64,000 nucleotides of DNA from Paraeggerthella hongkongensis (GTDB lineage: Bacteria > Actinomycetota > Coriobacteriia > Coriobacteriales > Eggerthellaceae). Both the position numbers and the translations under genes were made by a program. The stretch covers positions 124,001-188,000 of the forward strand of contig NZ_QICD01000002.1 in assembly GCF_003726035.1 (NCBI RefSeq). The letters run 5' to 3'. Of this stretch, positions 18,184-26,683 are shown one piece after another (the first letter of the stretch is position 1; every line of letters begins with the position of its first letter). A model generated the notes under the pieces. That model was not told the DNA's origin. It did no database searches and was given only the letters and a program-made list of their open reading frames with translations.

Positions 18184-21150
18184 ATGCAAGAATACCGCCC
18201 CTATCAGAAGCGAGTGGTTTTGGCGTCTTTTACCAGCACTGATCAGACTGCTTCGAGCCTCGGAAGCAACATCGAACGAAAAAAGCAGGCCGTTCGGGCC
18301 TGGGAGGGAAACAACCCGTCCCGCAAGCGACGCGTCTACTTCGGCTGCTACACGGCAGCTTTCATCGTTGTCGCATTCATTACGCTGTTCGTCTACCCGT
18401 CCAATGGGCGCGCCCTGATCTGGAACATCGACGGCATCGAGCAGTACTACCCCTTCTTCGTGTACGAAGGCCAGTGGCTGCGGGAAATCGTCGGCAACCT
18501 GCTTTCCGGGCAGGGGCTTCAGATTCCGCTTTGGGTGCACGAATTGGGCTACGGCATGGACGTCCCCTCCACGCTCGACACGTTCTTCGACCCGCTCAAC
18601 CTGCTTTCCGGCCTGTGTCCGGAACGCTATTCGGAATACCTCTTCCAATTCCTCGTGGTGTTTCGCCTGTACCTGGCCGGAGCTGCGTTCTCGCTTCTTG
18701 CCCTGCGCTTCAAGATCGGGCGATTCCCCACTTTAATAGGCGCCTTGCTGTACGCGTTATGCGGCACCGCGATGGCGGTTGCCTACTGGCCGGCCGGAGC
18801 ATGGCCGCTCGTCTTGTTCCCCTTGCTGCTGCTCGGCGTGGAAAAGGTGCTCGCGAAAGAACGTCCCTATACGTTCATCGCGGCAGTCGCCGCATTCTTC
18901 ATCATATCCTATTATTTCTCGTACATGGCGTGCCTGCTGCTGCTCCCCTACTGCGCGGTACGCGTCTTCCAAACGCAGAAAAGCGTCAACGCGGTGCGTT
19001 TCCTTGGCTGGACCCTGCGCTTTTTCGGCTTCCTGGCCATCGGCGTCTTGATCGCCTGCTTCGCGCTGGTGCCTTCGCTTGTCGGTCTGTTCGGGCTTGA
19101 ACGATTCACCGACAACTCGGTCACCGTCCCGCTGTTCTATTCGCATCACTACTACACCTCGCTCGCATCCGGGTTCCTGAGCATGGCGGGCGTTGGAAGC
19201 GACTGCTACATCGGGTTCGGCGGATTGGCCTTTCTCTCCTGCGCCTTGCTCTTTTCGAAGCGCAGGCAGAACACCTCGCTCAAGATCGCGTTCGTCGCAG
19301 GCACGATCATGCTTATGATCCCTGCCGTCGGAAGCTTCCTCAACGGGATGAACTACGCCACCAACCGCTGGGTATGGGCTTACGCCCTGGTGGTTTGCTT
19401 TATTGTGGCCCGCATGCTTCCGAGCATGCTCCATCTTGACAAACGATCCGTAAAGGTGCTAATCATCGCATCGATCATCTACGGGACCATCGTCTTCGTC
19501 GTGGCACCCATGCGCACCGAGGCTATGCTGGCCGCCGGTATCGTCTTGGCGGCCACCCTGTTCGTCGTGGCGCAGCGGGACATGGCGGCCAAGACGCGGC
19601 GGATAGCCGTCGTTTGCTGTCTGACGGCGGGCTTGACCGTGAACGCCTTCTATTTCGTATCTCCCGACGAAGGCGGCGTGGGCAAGCTCTCGTCGCCGTT
19701 GGGCTACGCCTACCCCCGCATCACGTCCGACTCCCCCAACCACCTGGTCTCAGACCTGCAAGCACCCGGGATATGGCGCTACGACGGAAGCTCGTCGGCC
19801 CTTGAGCGCACGCGCAACGACAGCTTGGTGCTGGGTCTCAAAGGCTTCGATTTCTACAACAGCTCGTACAACAGCGCCATCGACGACTTTCACACCGAGC
19901 TTGCGCTGAACAGGACCAACATCAACTTCTCGTACAACGATCTGGGAGGGCGCGCAATCCTGGAGTCGCTCATGGGCGTGAAGTACTACCTGAGCACCGA
20001 AGCTGGATTCCCCCTGGTGCACCTGTACGACGATCCGAACAAGATCGTGGCAACGGGCGTCGTGCGCGACATCCCGTACCAGGTGCACGAAGGATCCAAC
20101 GTCTTGCCGTTGGCCTTCGCCTACGACTCGTACGTTCCCCGCAGCGAGTACCTTTCCCTCTCCCCCGCTCAGCGGCAGGAAGCGCTGCTGCAGGGCGTGG
20201 TCCTTGACGAGTCGTCGCTCCCCGCAACCGACAGAAAGCAGGAATCCCGCACGGTGCCCTCCGTCGTGTCGGCAAGCAACGGCCTTTCGGTGGAAGACGG
20301 CGTGATACGCGTTTTGAAACCGGGAGCAACGCTGACCTTGAGCTTCGAAGGCCTCGCCAACAGCGAGACGTACTTCTACATCGACGGACTGCACTTCAAA
20401 GGCGTATCGCCCGTTGAGGAATCCAAACGCAGAGGAGAGTTCGACAACCTTGCCTGGTTCCGCAAAGCGCTGCTACTTCAAAAGGACATGAACTGGACCG
20501 AACCTCGGCGCTACAACATTGGGCTCGGCTCCGACAAAGCACCCGGCATGCGCCAGATCGACAACTACACGAACGCCTCCCATCTGTACGGCGGCAAGGA
20601 CGAATGGCTGGTCAACATGGGGTATTCAAAAGAGCCCCAAACATCCATCACGCTGCACTTCGACCTCAAGGGAGACTATCGCTTCACGAATATGTCGGTG
20701 GTTTGCCAGCCTGTGAAAAACATGTCGAACCGCATCGATGCGCTGAAGGCCGACCCGGTAGAAGATTTGAAGTTCGGAACGAACGAGATCACGGCTTCGA
20801 TCGATGCAAGCAAGCCCAAAGCCCTCTTTTTGAGCGTGCCGTACTCGAAGGGATGGACCGCTACGGTGGACGGAAAGCCCGCCGAAATCAAGCGGGCTAA
20901 CACCGCGTTCATGGCCTTGGAACTTGAAGCGGGCCATCACGAGATCGAGCTGCGCTACCTGACCCCGGGCCTGCGCGAAGGCATGATCCTGTCGGGAGTC
21001 GGCTTGGCCGCGCTTGTTGGGTTGGCGCTCGTGCGTCGCATCCTGCGCAGCCGCGTACGGGGCGCGCAGGCGACCGCATCGGCATCGACGCGCGCGGACG
21101 CGCAGTCAAGCGGGCAGCGACAAGAAGAGCACGAACGGAATTCGAGGTAA
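18184..21150 (+). CDS. YfhO family membrane glycosyltransferase-like protein
   Basis: A 988-aa integral membrane protein of the YfhO (GT-C-like) family. The N-terminal half has a basic cytosolic start, then about 12 hydrophobic segments; the first extracytoplasmic loop has NIDGIEQYYPFFVYEGQWL, matching the catalytic acidic loop of GT-C enzymes. The C-terminal 450 residues form a large outside domain, ending in one TM helix. In Bacillus, YfhO acts with the GT2 enzyme CsbB to move a sugar from undecaprenyl phosphate onto lipoteichoic acid. Here a GT2 gene follows two genes downstream. It heads a seven-gene operon, with the next gene 4 bp later. The start is the first ATG giving a full N-terminus; its Shine-Dalgarno is weak. 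Confidence 0.88.
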   Translation: MQEYRPYQKRVVLASFTSTDQTASSLGSNIERKKQAVRAWEGNNPSRKRRVYFGCYTAAFIVVAFITLFVYPSNGRALIWNIDGIEQYYPFFVYEGQWLREIVGNLLSGQGLQIPLWVHELGYGMDVPSTLDTFFDPLNLLSGLCPERYSEYLFQFLVVFRLYLAGAAFSLLALRFKIGRFPTLIGALLYALCGTAMAVAYWPAGAWPLVLFPLLLLGVEKVLAKERPYTFIAAVAAFFIISYYFSYMACLLLLPYCAVRVFQTQKSVNAVRFLGWTLRFFGFLAIGVLIACFALVPSLVGLFGLERFTDNSVTVPLFYSHHYYTSLASGFLSMAGVGSDCYIGFGGLAFLSCALLFSKRRQNTSLKIAFVAGTIMLMIPAVGSFLNGMNYATNRWVWAYALVVCFIVARMLPSMLHLDKRSVKVLIIASIIYGTIVFVVAPMRTEAMLAAGIVLAATLFVVAQRDMAAKTRRIAVVCCLTAGLTVNAFYFVSPDEGGVGKLSSPLGYAYPRITSDSPNHLVSDLQAPGIWRYDGSSSALERTRNDSLVLGLKGFDFYNSSYNSAIDDFHTELALNRTNINFSYNDLGGRAILESLMGVKYYLSTEAGFPLVHLYDDPNKIVATGVVRDIPYQVHEGSNVLPLAFAYDSYVPRSEYLSLSPAQRQEALLQGVVLDESSLPATDRKQESRTVPSVVSASNGLSVEDGVIRVLKPGATLTLSFEGLANSETYFYIDGLHFKGVSPVEESKRRGEFDNLAWFRKALLLQKDMNWTEPRRYNIGLGSDKAPGMRQIDNYTNASHLYGGKDEWLVNMGYSKEPQTSITLHFDLKGDYRFTNMSVVCQPVKNMSNRIDALKADPVEDLKFGTNEITASIDASKPKALFLSVPYSKGWTATVDGKPAEIKRANTAFMALELEAGHHEIELRYLTPGLREGMILSGVGLAALVGLALVRRILRSRVRGAQATASASTRADAQSSGQRQEEHERNSR

Positions 21151-21154
21151 CCCC

Positions 21155-22471
21155 ATGCACGACCAGCGGAAAACCCTTTTGATACTCGGTTCGATGGACG
21201 AGTTCGCACTTCTGGTGCAACGCGCCAAGGAACGCGGATGCCGCGTGCTCGTGGCCGACGGCTACGAGCACGGCCCTGCCCGCGCGTTCGCGGATGCCTC
21301 GTTCACGATTCCCGTCACGGACACCGAAGCCTTGGCCAACCTCTGCCATGACGAAGATGTCGACGCGCTGATCACCTCGTTTTCCGACGTGCTGTTCGAA
21401 GAGGGCTGCCGCGTTGCGCATGCGGCGGGCCTTCCCGCCCCCTGTTCGCTGGACAAGTTGGAATTCCTCAGGAACAAGCAGCTCATGAAGAACATGTTCG
21501 ACCAGTTGGGCGTGCCCTACCCGAACAGCTGCGTCGCGCCGCTCGATCAGGTCGAACGGGCGTGCGAGTCCCTGCGCTTCCCCTGCGTCATCAAGCCGGT
21601 CGATGCCTACGGCTCGTACGGCGTCCGCGTCGTTCGCACCGCAGCCGAAGCGATCGAATCGGCTGCCTCGGTTGCGGAGGAATCGAGGCGCGCGAACAGC
21701 GTGGTCCTCGAAGAGTACGACGACGGGCACGAGTTCAACATGATCACCTGGGCGTCGCACGGGCGCGTGTTCCCCGTTTCCGTAGCCGACCGCGAAAAGA
21801 CCGCGTGCACGTTCGAGGATCTTCCCCATGTCAGCAGGATCGTGTACCCAAGCCGCTTCACCGACGAGGTTCTGTCCGATGCGCTCGCGTACGCACAGCG
21901 CATCGTCGAGTTCGCAGGGATCGAGCACGGCCCTTTATGCATGCAGTTCTTCTGGTCCCCCGACTCGGGCATACACGTATGCGAGGTGACGGGCCGCGTG
22001 TTCGGCTACGAGCACGAGCTGCTGGAATACGCGTCCGGCCTGTCCGTGGAGGATCTGCTGCTTGACACGGCGCTCGACCATGACGCCCTTGCACGCCGCC
22101 TCGAAGCCCACGACGCGCGGTGCATGCCGAATCGCAGCTGCGGGCTGTACTTCCACGCACGCGACGGCATCGTGGCAAGCCTTGAGGCCGCGCAAGCCGC
22201 GCTGCAAGGCCCCTGCGTGCAGGAAGCCCTTTTGTACTACGCCGAAGGGCAAACGGTCAAGAACGCGCGCGGCGGGCAGCCCTATGCCGCGCGCGCGTTC
22301 CTTGCGGCGAAGTCGTACGACGAGCTGGACACCGCAAGCGCGCGGATGTTCGAAAGCTTCTCCATCGCCGACCCCGACGGCAAGGACCTCGCCGTGCCCA
22401 ACCGGCTTCCCAGCGCCTGCCGCGCATCCCAAGCGAGCGAAACGACTGCGAAGGAGCAGCCTGTCTCATGA
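21155..22471 (+). CDS. ATP-grasp family ligase
   Basis: A 438-aa protein with a preATP-grasp Rossmann start (KTLLILGSMDEFALLVQRAK) and the ATP-grasp core: FLRNKQLMKNMFDQLGVPYP, PCVIKPVDAYGSYGV with the ATP Lys, VVLEEYDDGHEFNM and the Mg-binding HVCEVTGRVFG. ATP-grasp enzymes join a carboxylate to an amine or thiol through an acyl phosphate. The start ATG at 21155 lies after GAGGT and 4 bp from the YfhO stop; its own stop overlaps the GT2 start (ATGA). In this operon it may aminoacylate an amino sugar or make a peptide-like side group. No substrate can be assigned. Confidence 0.85.
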   Translation: MHDQRKTLLILGSMDEFALLVQRAKERGCRVLVADGYEHGPARAFADASFTIPVTDTEALANLCHDEDVDALITSFSDVLFEEGCRVAHAAGLPAPCSLDKLEFLRNKQLMKNMFDQLGVPYPNSCVAPLDQVERACESLRFPCVIKPVDAYGSYGVRVVRTAAEAIESAASVAEESRRANSVVLEEYDDGHEFNMITWASHGRVFPVSVADREKTACTFEDLPHVSRIVYPSRFTDEVLSDALAYAQRIVEFAGIEHGPLCMQFFWSPDSGIHVCEVTGRVFGYEHELLEYASGLSVEDLLLDTALDHDALARRLEAHDARCMPNRSCGLYFHARDGIVASLEAAQAALQGPCVQEALLYYAEGQTVKNARGGQPYAARAFLAAKSYDELDTASARMFESFSIADPDGKDLAVPNRLPSACRASQASETTAKEQPVS

Positions 22472-23421
22472 ACATATCCGTTGTCATCCCCTGCTACTAT
22501 TCGGAGCGCATGATCGGCGACGTGGTGCGCATGACCCGCACCGAACTGGTCGATGCCGGCTATGATTACGAGTTCATCCTGGTCAACGACGGATCGAAAG
22601 ACGGCACGTTCCAGGAGATCTCGAAGCTGTGCGCCGAGGACGAACGCGTGAAGGGCATCGACCTCATGCGCAACTTCGGGCAGCACAACGCCATCATGGC
22701 GGGCTTGCGCGAAGCGAGCGGAGACGCGGTCATGCTCATGGACGACGACATGCAGACGCACCCGTCGCAATGCCTCGCGCTCATCGCGGGCCTGGAAGAC
22801 GGCGTCGACGTGGTGTTCGCCGCTTTTCGCCAGCATCGGGAGAACTGGTACCGCAGGCTGGGCTCGCGCTTCGCCATGTTCACCATCCGCGTGCTGGCTG
22901 GATGCCCGAAAGGCGTTACCGACAGCAACTTCTTGATCATGCGCCGCTGCGTGAGCGACGTCATGGTCGAGTACTCAAGCGCCTCGGTGTACGTGCAGGG
23001 GCTCATATTCCGCACGACCGACCGCATAGTGAACGTGGAAGTGGAGCATTACGACCGTGCGGAAGGCCAGTCGGGATACACCCTGAAAAGCCTGCTGCGA
23101 CTGTGGTCGACCATCTTGAACTTCTCGGTAACGCCGCTGCGCATCGCTTCGGTGCTGGGCCTGCTCATGGGCGGTGCGGGCCTCGTGGGCGCGATCTGGC
23201 TGTTCTTCGAGCGCTTGCACAACCCCACGATGCCGATGGGCTGGGCCTCGGTCATGGTGACCATCCTGGTGTGCTCGGGCGTCATCATGCTGTTCATGGG
23301 CGTGATCGGGGAATACGTCGGCCGCCTGTTCATGACGACCAACAAGAACCCCCAGTTTCTGATCAGGACTCGCTGCAACGTCTCGTCCGAGAGCCAAATC
23401 GGCGAAGGAGCCTCTCGATGA
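22468..23421 (+). CDS. GT2 glycosyltransferase, ArnC/CsbB-like (polyprenyl-phosphate sugar transferase)
   Basis: A 317-aa protein with a GT-A domain followed by two C-terminal TM helices. It has VVIPCYYSE at the N-terminus, VNDGSKDGT (about 32-40), MRNFGQHNAIMAGL and the metal-binding LMDDDMQTHP, then hydrophobic hairpins (IASVLGLLMGGAGLVGAIWL, MVTILVCSGVIMLFMGVIG). This is the architecture of ArnC, CsbB and GtrB, which load a sugar onto undecaprenyl phosphate at the inner leaflet. It overlaps its neighbours by ATGA on both sides and would supply the lipid-linked sugar for YfhO. Confidence 0.92.
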   Translation: MNISVVIPCYYSERMIGDVVRMTRTELVDAGYDYEFILVNDGSKDGTFQEISKLCAEDERVKGIDLMRNFGQHNAIMAGLREASGDAVMLMDDDMQTHPSQCLALIAGLEDGVDVVFAAFRQHRENWYRRLGSRFAMFTIRVLAGCPKGVTDSNFLIMRRCVSDVMVEYSSASVYVQGLIFRTTDRIVNVEVEHYDRAEGQSGYTLKSLLRLWSTILNFSVTPLRIASVLGLLMGGAGLVGAIWLFFERLHNPTMPMGWASVMVTILVCSGVIMLFMGVIGEYVGRLFMTTNKNPQFLIRTRCNVSSESQIGEGASR

Positions 23422-24677
23422 ACGAATCCCTCTTCCAGCTGGAAACGCCCTGCTTCGTGTTCGACGAAACGGAGCTGGCGGACAACTTCCACGACTTCGC
23501 CCGCGCGTTGCATGCGCATTGGAGCCCCGACTCCGAGGTTGCCTACTCGATCAAGACCAACCCTTTGCCCTGGATTCTTCACATGGCGCGTACGTGCGGC
23601 TGCATGGCGGAAGCCGTCTCGGACGAGGAGTACGAGTTGGCGCTCGCATGCGGATTCGAACCGCAGCGCATCGTCTTCAACGGGCCCATCAAGGGACGGG
23701 CGCGCTTCGAATCTGCGCTTGAGCAGGGAAGCCTGGTCAACCTGGACTCGGCGCGCGAGTTGCGCTGGCTTGCGGAGATCGCGCGCACGACCGATCGCGT
23801 GCTTTCCGTCGGACTGCGTGCGAGCATCGACCTCGAGTCGCACTGCCCCGGGCAAACCGTCACGGGAGCTGCGGGCGGTCGCTTCGGCTATTGCTACGAG
23901 AACGGCGAGCTGGCGCGCGCCGTGCAGGCCGTCCGCGAGATCGGGTCGAACGTGCGTATCGCAGGGCTGCACATGCACGTGACCACGCGCAGCCGCACGG
24001 TCGAAGCGTACCGCGTCCTTGCGCGCCATGCGGCCGCCATCGCCCGCGAACTCGACCTTGACCTGGAATTCGTCGACATCGGCGGAGGCTTCTTCGGCGG
24101 AGGCGAAAAGAACCGTGGAGCCTACGACGCTTACGCCCAGGCCATCGCCGCCGAGTTGTCCGTCACGTTCGACCCCGAGCGCACGCGACTGGTGGTGGAG
24201 CCGGGCGGGGCCGTGATCTGCACCCCCGGACGCTACGTTGGACGCGTTCTGGACGCGAAGGACACCACCTACGATCGATTCGTGACATGCGATTTGTCTC
24301 GCATCAATATCGATCACGAGATGAAAAAGACCTCCTACGCCTACGAAATCGTCCGGCACGATCCCGAAGCCGCCCCGCGCCGCCTGGCGCGCCAAGTGCT
24401 CTGCGGCTATACCTGCATGGAGAGCGATCGGCTGTGCGTTCTGGAAAACGAGGTGGAACTCGCAGAAGGCGACTTGATCGACATCAAGTACGCGGGCGCC
24501 TATTCGATGTCGTTCACGCCCGGGTTCTTCATCCGCTTCGCCCCGCACGTTTACGCGCGCAAAGCCGACGGAAGCTTCGCGGACGTCGGCGAAGCTTCCT
24601 GGCGACCTTCAGGACCCGGCGCCCCAAGCGCCGCCACCTTCGACAACGCATCCGCTGAAAGCGAGGAATCCTCATGA
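23418..24677 (+). CDS. PLP-dependent decarboxylase, LysA/ornithine decarboxylase-like (fold type III)
   Basis: A 419-aa protein of the alanine racemase-like barrel decarboxylases. The PLP Lys lies in AYSIKTNPLPWIL (about residue 41). Other marks are FVDIGGGFFGGG (phosphate-binding Gly-rich loop), VVEPGG and the C-terminal partner-site motif CGYTCMESDRL (Cys and Asp). The usual HxGS is replaced by HVTT in LHMHVTTRSR, so the substrate differs from diaminopimelate. It sits between the GT2 and a sugar aminotransferase with ATGA overlaps. Decarboxylation of an amino acid (or a ligated product) used to decorate a glycan is inferred. Confidence 0.85.
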   Translation: MNESLFQLETPCFVFDETELADNFHDFARALHAHWSPDSEVAYSIKTNPLPWILHMARTCGCMAEAVSDEEYELALACGFEPQRIVFNGPIKGRARFESALEQGSLVNLDSARELRWLAEIARTTDRVLSVGLRASIDLESHCPGQTVTGAAGGRFGYCYENGELARAVQAVREIGSNVRIAGLHMHVTTRSRTVEAYRVLARHAAAIARELDLDLEFVDIGGGFFGGGEKNRGAYDAYAQAIAAELSVTFDPERTRLVVEPGGAVICTPGRYVGRVLDAKDTTYDRFVTCDLSRINIDHEMKKTSYAYEIVRHDPEAAPRRLARQVLCGYTCMESDRLCVLENEVELAEGDLIDIKYAGAYSMSFTPGFFIRFAPHVYARKADGSFADVGEASWRPSGPGAPSAATFDNASAESEESS

Positions 24678-25819
24678 TCACCTTCAACGAGCCGCCTCGC
24701 GTGCCGCAAGCGTACGACTACATCCGCGACGCCATCGAAAGCGGGAACGTCTGCGGAGACGGCCCTTACACGAAGCGCTGCAGCGAGTGGGTCGAGCAAC
24801 GATTCGACGTACAGAAATCCCTGCTCACCACAAGCGGCACGGCCGCGCTCGAAATGGCGGCGCTTCTGTGCCGCATCAAGCCGGGCGACGAGGTGATTCT
24901 GCCCAGCTACACGTTCTCGTCCACCGCGACCGCCTTTGTGCTGGCGGGCGCCAAGCTTGTGTTCGCGGACATACGCCCCGACACCATGAACATCGACGAG
25001 GAACAGGTTGAGCAGGCGATTACCGAGCGCACGCGCGCCATCGTGGTCGTGCATTACGCGGGCGTGGCGTGCAACATGGACGCCATCAACGACATCGCGA
25101 GCAGCCGCGGCATCCTGGTGGTCGAAGATGCTGCCCAGGGCGTTATGAGCACCTACAAAGGACGGGCCTTGGGCACCATCGGGGACTTCGGCTGCTTCTC
25201 GTTCCATGAGACGAAGAACTACTCGATGGGCGAGGGCGGCGCGTTTTTGACCAAGGACCCCTCCTACAACGAAGCTGCCGAGATCCTGCGTGAAAAAGGC
25301 ACCGACCGGTCGCGGTTCTTCCGCGGTCAGGTGGACAAGTACAGCTGGGTCGATTACGGCTCGAGCTACCTGCCCAGCGAGCTGAACGCGGCCTATCTAT
25401 GGGCGCAGCTCGAACGTGCAGACGAGATCAACAACGACCGCCTGGCCACCTGGAACGCCTACTACGAGGCGCCTGCCCCGTACGCCGAGGCAGGCCGCTG
25501 CTCGCTGCCCACCATCCCGCCCGACTGCACCCACAACGCGCACATGTTCTACCTCAAGTGCAGGGATCTTGAGCAGCGCAGCGCGTTCATCGCGCACATG
25601 CGGGAACAGGGAGTTCTCTGCGTGTTCCATTACGTTCCGCTGCATTCCTCCGTTGCGGGCAAGAAGTTCGGAAGGTTCTTCGGAGAAGATCGCTACACCA
25701 CGAAGGAAAGCGAGCGCCTGGTGCGCCTGCCTTTGTACTACGCGCTTTCCGAAGAGGACCGTGCGCACGTCATCGAAGCTGCGTGCGGCTTCTTCGCTTC
25801 TGCGGGTCGGCAATCGTGA
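24674..25819 (+). CDS. DegT/WecE-like sugar-nucleotide aminotransferase
   Basis: A 381-aa PLP enzyme of the DegT/DnrJ/EryC1 family. The PLP Lys is in FHETKNYSMGEGGA, and LTTSGTAALEMAALL, LPSYTFSSTATAF and VEDAAQGV are all conserved. The HETKNxxxGEGGA form is typical of RffA/WecE, which makes dTDP-4-amino-4,6-dideoxygalactose from the 4-keto sugar. ATGA overlap upstream and GTGA overlap downstream show tight coupling. No dTDP-glucose dehydratase (rffG/rfbB) is in the window, so the keto-sugar must come from elsewhere. The exact sugar is unproven. Confidence 0.9.
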   Translation: MITFNEPPRVPQAYDYIRDAIESGNVCGDGPYTKRCSEWVEQRFDVQKSLLTTSGTAALEMAALLCRIKPGDEVILPSYTFSSTATAFVLAGAKLVFADIRPDTMNIDEEQVEQAITERTRAIVVVHYAGVACNMDAINDIASSRGILVVEDAAQGVMSTYKGRALGTIGDFGCFSFHETKNYSMGEGGAFLTKDPSYNEAAEILREKGTDRSRFFRGQVDKYSWVDYGSSYLPSELNAAYLWAQLERADEINNDRLATWNAYYEAPAPYAEAGRCSLPTIPPDCTHNAHMFYLKCRDLEQRSAFIAHMREQGVLCVFHYVPLHSSVAGKKFGRFFGEDRYTTKESERLVRLPLYYALSEEDRAHVIEAACGFFASAGRQS

Positions 25820-26217
25820 AGCACGTCAACCTCAAGTCGTTCGTCTCGCTGCACCTGCTGTTCGTGCTGTACTCGCTCACGGATCTGTTCGGCAAGATGG
25901 CCGCTTCGTACGCTTTCGACGACGTGCGGTTCTACCTGCTCTACGCTGCCGTGTTGGCGGTGCTGTTCCTGTACGCTATCGGATGGCAGCAGGTCATAAA
26001 GCGTCTGCCGCTCACCACCGCGTTCTCGAACAGGGCCATCACCGTGTTCTGGGGGCTTGTTTGGGGGGTTCTTTTCTTCCAAGAAGAGTTGAACGTGCTG
26101 AAGGTTCTCGGAGCCGCCATCGTGGTGGCGGGCGTGGTGCTGTACTCACGCGCCGACGCAGCCGACGCGGATCAGCCCGAACCGGCGAAGGAGGCGGTCG
26201 ACCATGCCCTTCGCTGA
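25816..26217 (+). CDS. Small EamA/SMR-like membrane protein (ArnE-like flippase subunit)
   Basis: A 133-aa four-helix membrane protein with LHLLFVLYSLTDLFGKMAA, FYLLYAAVLAVLFLYAIGW, AITVFWGLVWGVLFFQEEL and VLGAAIVVAGVVLYS, the half-size EamA/SMR fold of ArnE and ArnF. These pairs flip undecaprenyl-phosphate-amino sugar across the membrane. I choose the GTG at 25816, which overlaps the preceding stop as GTGA; the frame is also open upstream inside the aminotransferase gene. Its end overlaps the next small protein by 14 bp. Confidence 0.8.
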   Translation: MKHVNLKSFVSLHLLFVLYSLTDLFGKMAASYAFDDVRFYLLYAAVLAVLFLYAIGWQQVIKRLPLTTAFSNRAITVFWGLVWGVLFFQEELNVLKVLGAAIVVAGVVLYSRADAADADQPEPAKEAVDHALR

Positions 26218-26563
26218 GATGATCCCTTACATTGCCATCGGCGCGCTCGGCGTGTTCGTCAGCTCCATCGCGCAGGTCATGCTCAAGAAAGAAGCGGTGA
26301 AACCGCATGGCAGCTTCATGCAGGAATACCTCAACCCGCTGGTAATCGGCGGATACGTGCTCATGTTGGCGTCCACGTTCATGCTGGTGGTGTCGTTTCG
26401 CGGTATCCCGCTGTCCATGGCGCCGGTGCTCGAGGCGACCAGCTACCTCTACGTCACCGTGTTCGGCGTCTTCATCTTCAAGGAGCGGGTCAGCCGTCCC
26501 AAAGCGATCGCGCTCGCGGTCATCATGCTGGGCATCCTCGTATACGCAGCCGGCTTGTGGTAG
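26204..26563 (+). CDS. Small EamA/SMR-like membrane protein (ArnF-like flippase subunit)
   Basis: A 119-aa four-helix protein: IAIGALGVFVSSIAQVMLKK, VIGGYVLMLASTFMLVVSF, the signature SMAPVLEATSYLYVTVFGVFIFKE, and AIALAVIMLGILVYAAG. The P-E-A-x-S-Y-L-Y pattern is typical of ArnE/ArnF and other DMT half-transporters. Together with the preceding gene it would form a heterodimeric flippase for the lipid-linked sugar, replacing the GtcA-type flippase of the Bacillus CsbB-YfhO system. It closes the operon; a strong hairpin begins 4 bp after its stop. Confidence 0.82.
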   Translation: MPFAEMIPYIAIGALGVFVSSIAQVMLKKEAVKPHGSFMQEYLNPLVIGGYVLMLASTFMLVVSFRGIPLSMAPVLEATSYLYVTVFGVFIFKERVSRPKAIALAVIMLGILVYAAGLW

Positions 26564-26567
26564 AAAC

Positions 26568-26625
26568 GATTGTCGCCCGAAACGTACGGTTTCCAAGCGA
26601 AAACCGTACGTTTCGGGCGACAATC
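26568..26625. terminator. Bidirectional terminator, 25-bp perfect stem
   Basis: 26568-26592 is a perfect inverted repeat of 26601-26625 with an 8-nt loop, followed by TTT on the plus strand. It lies between the convergent envelope operon and the acyl-CoA synthetase gene and probably ends both transcripts. Confidence 0.75.
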
Positions 26626-26683
26626 TTTCCGAGAGCGCCGTTGAAGCCGTTCGGGCCGGGAAACGAGACCGGCCCGATCGCCG

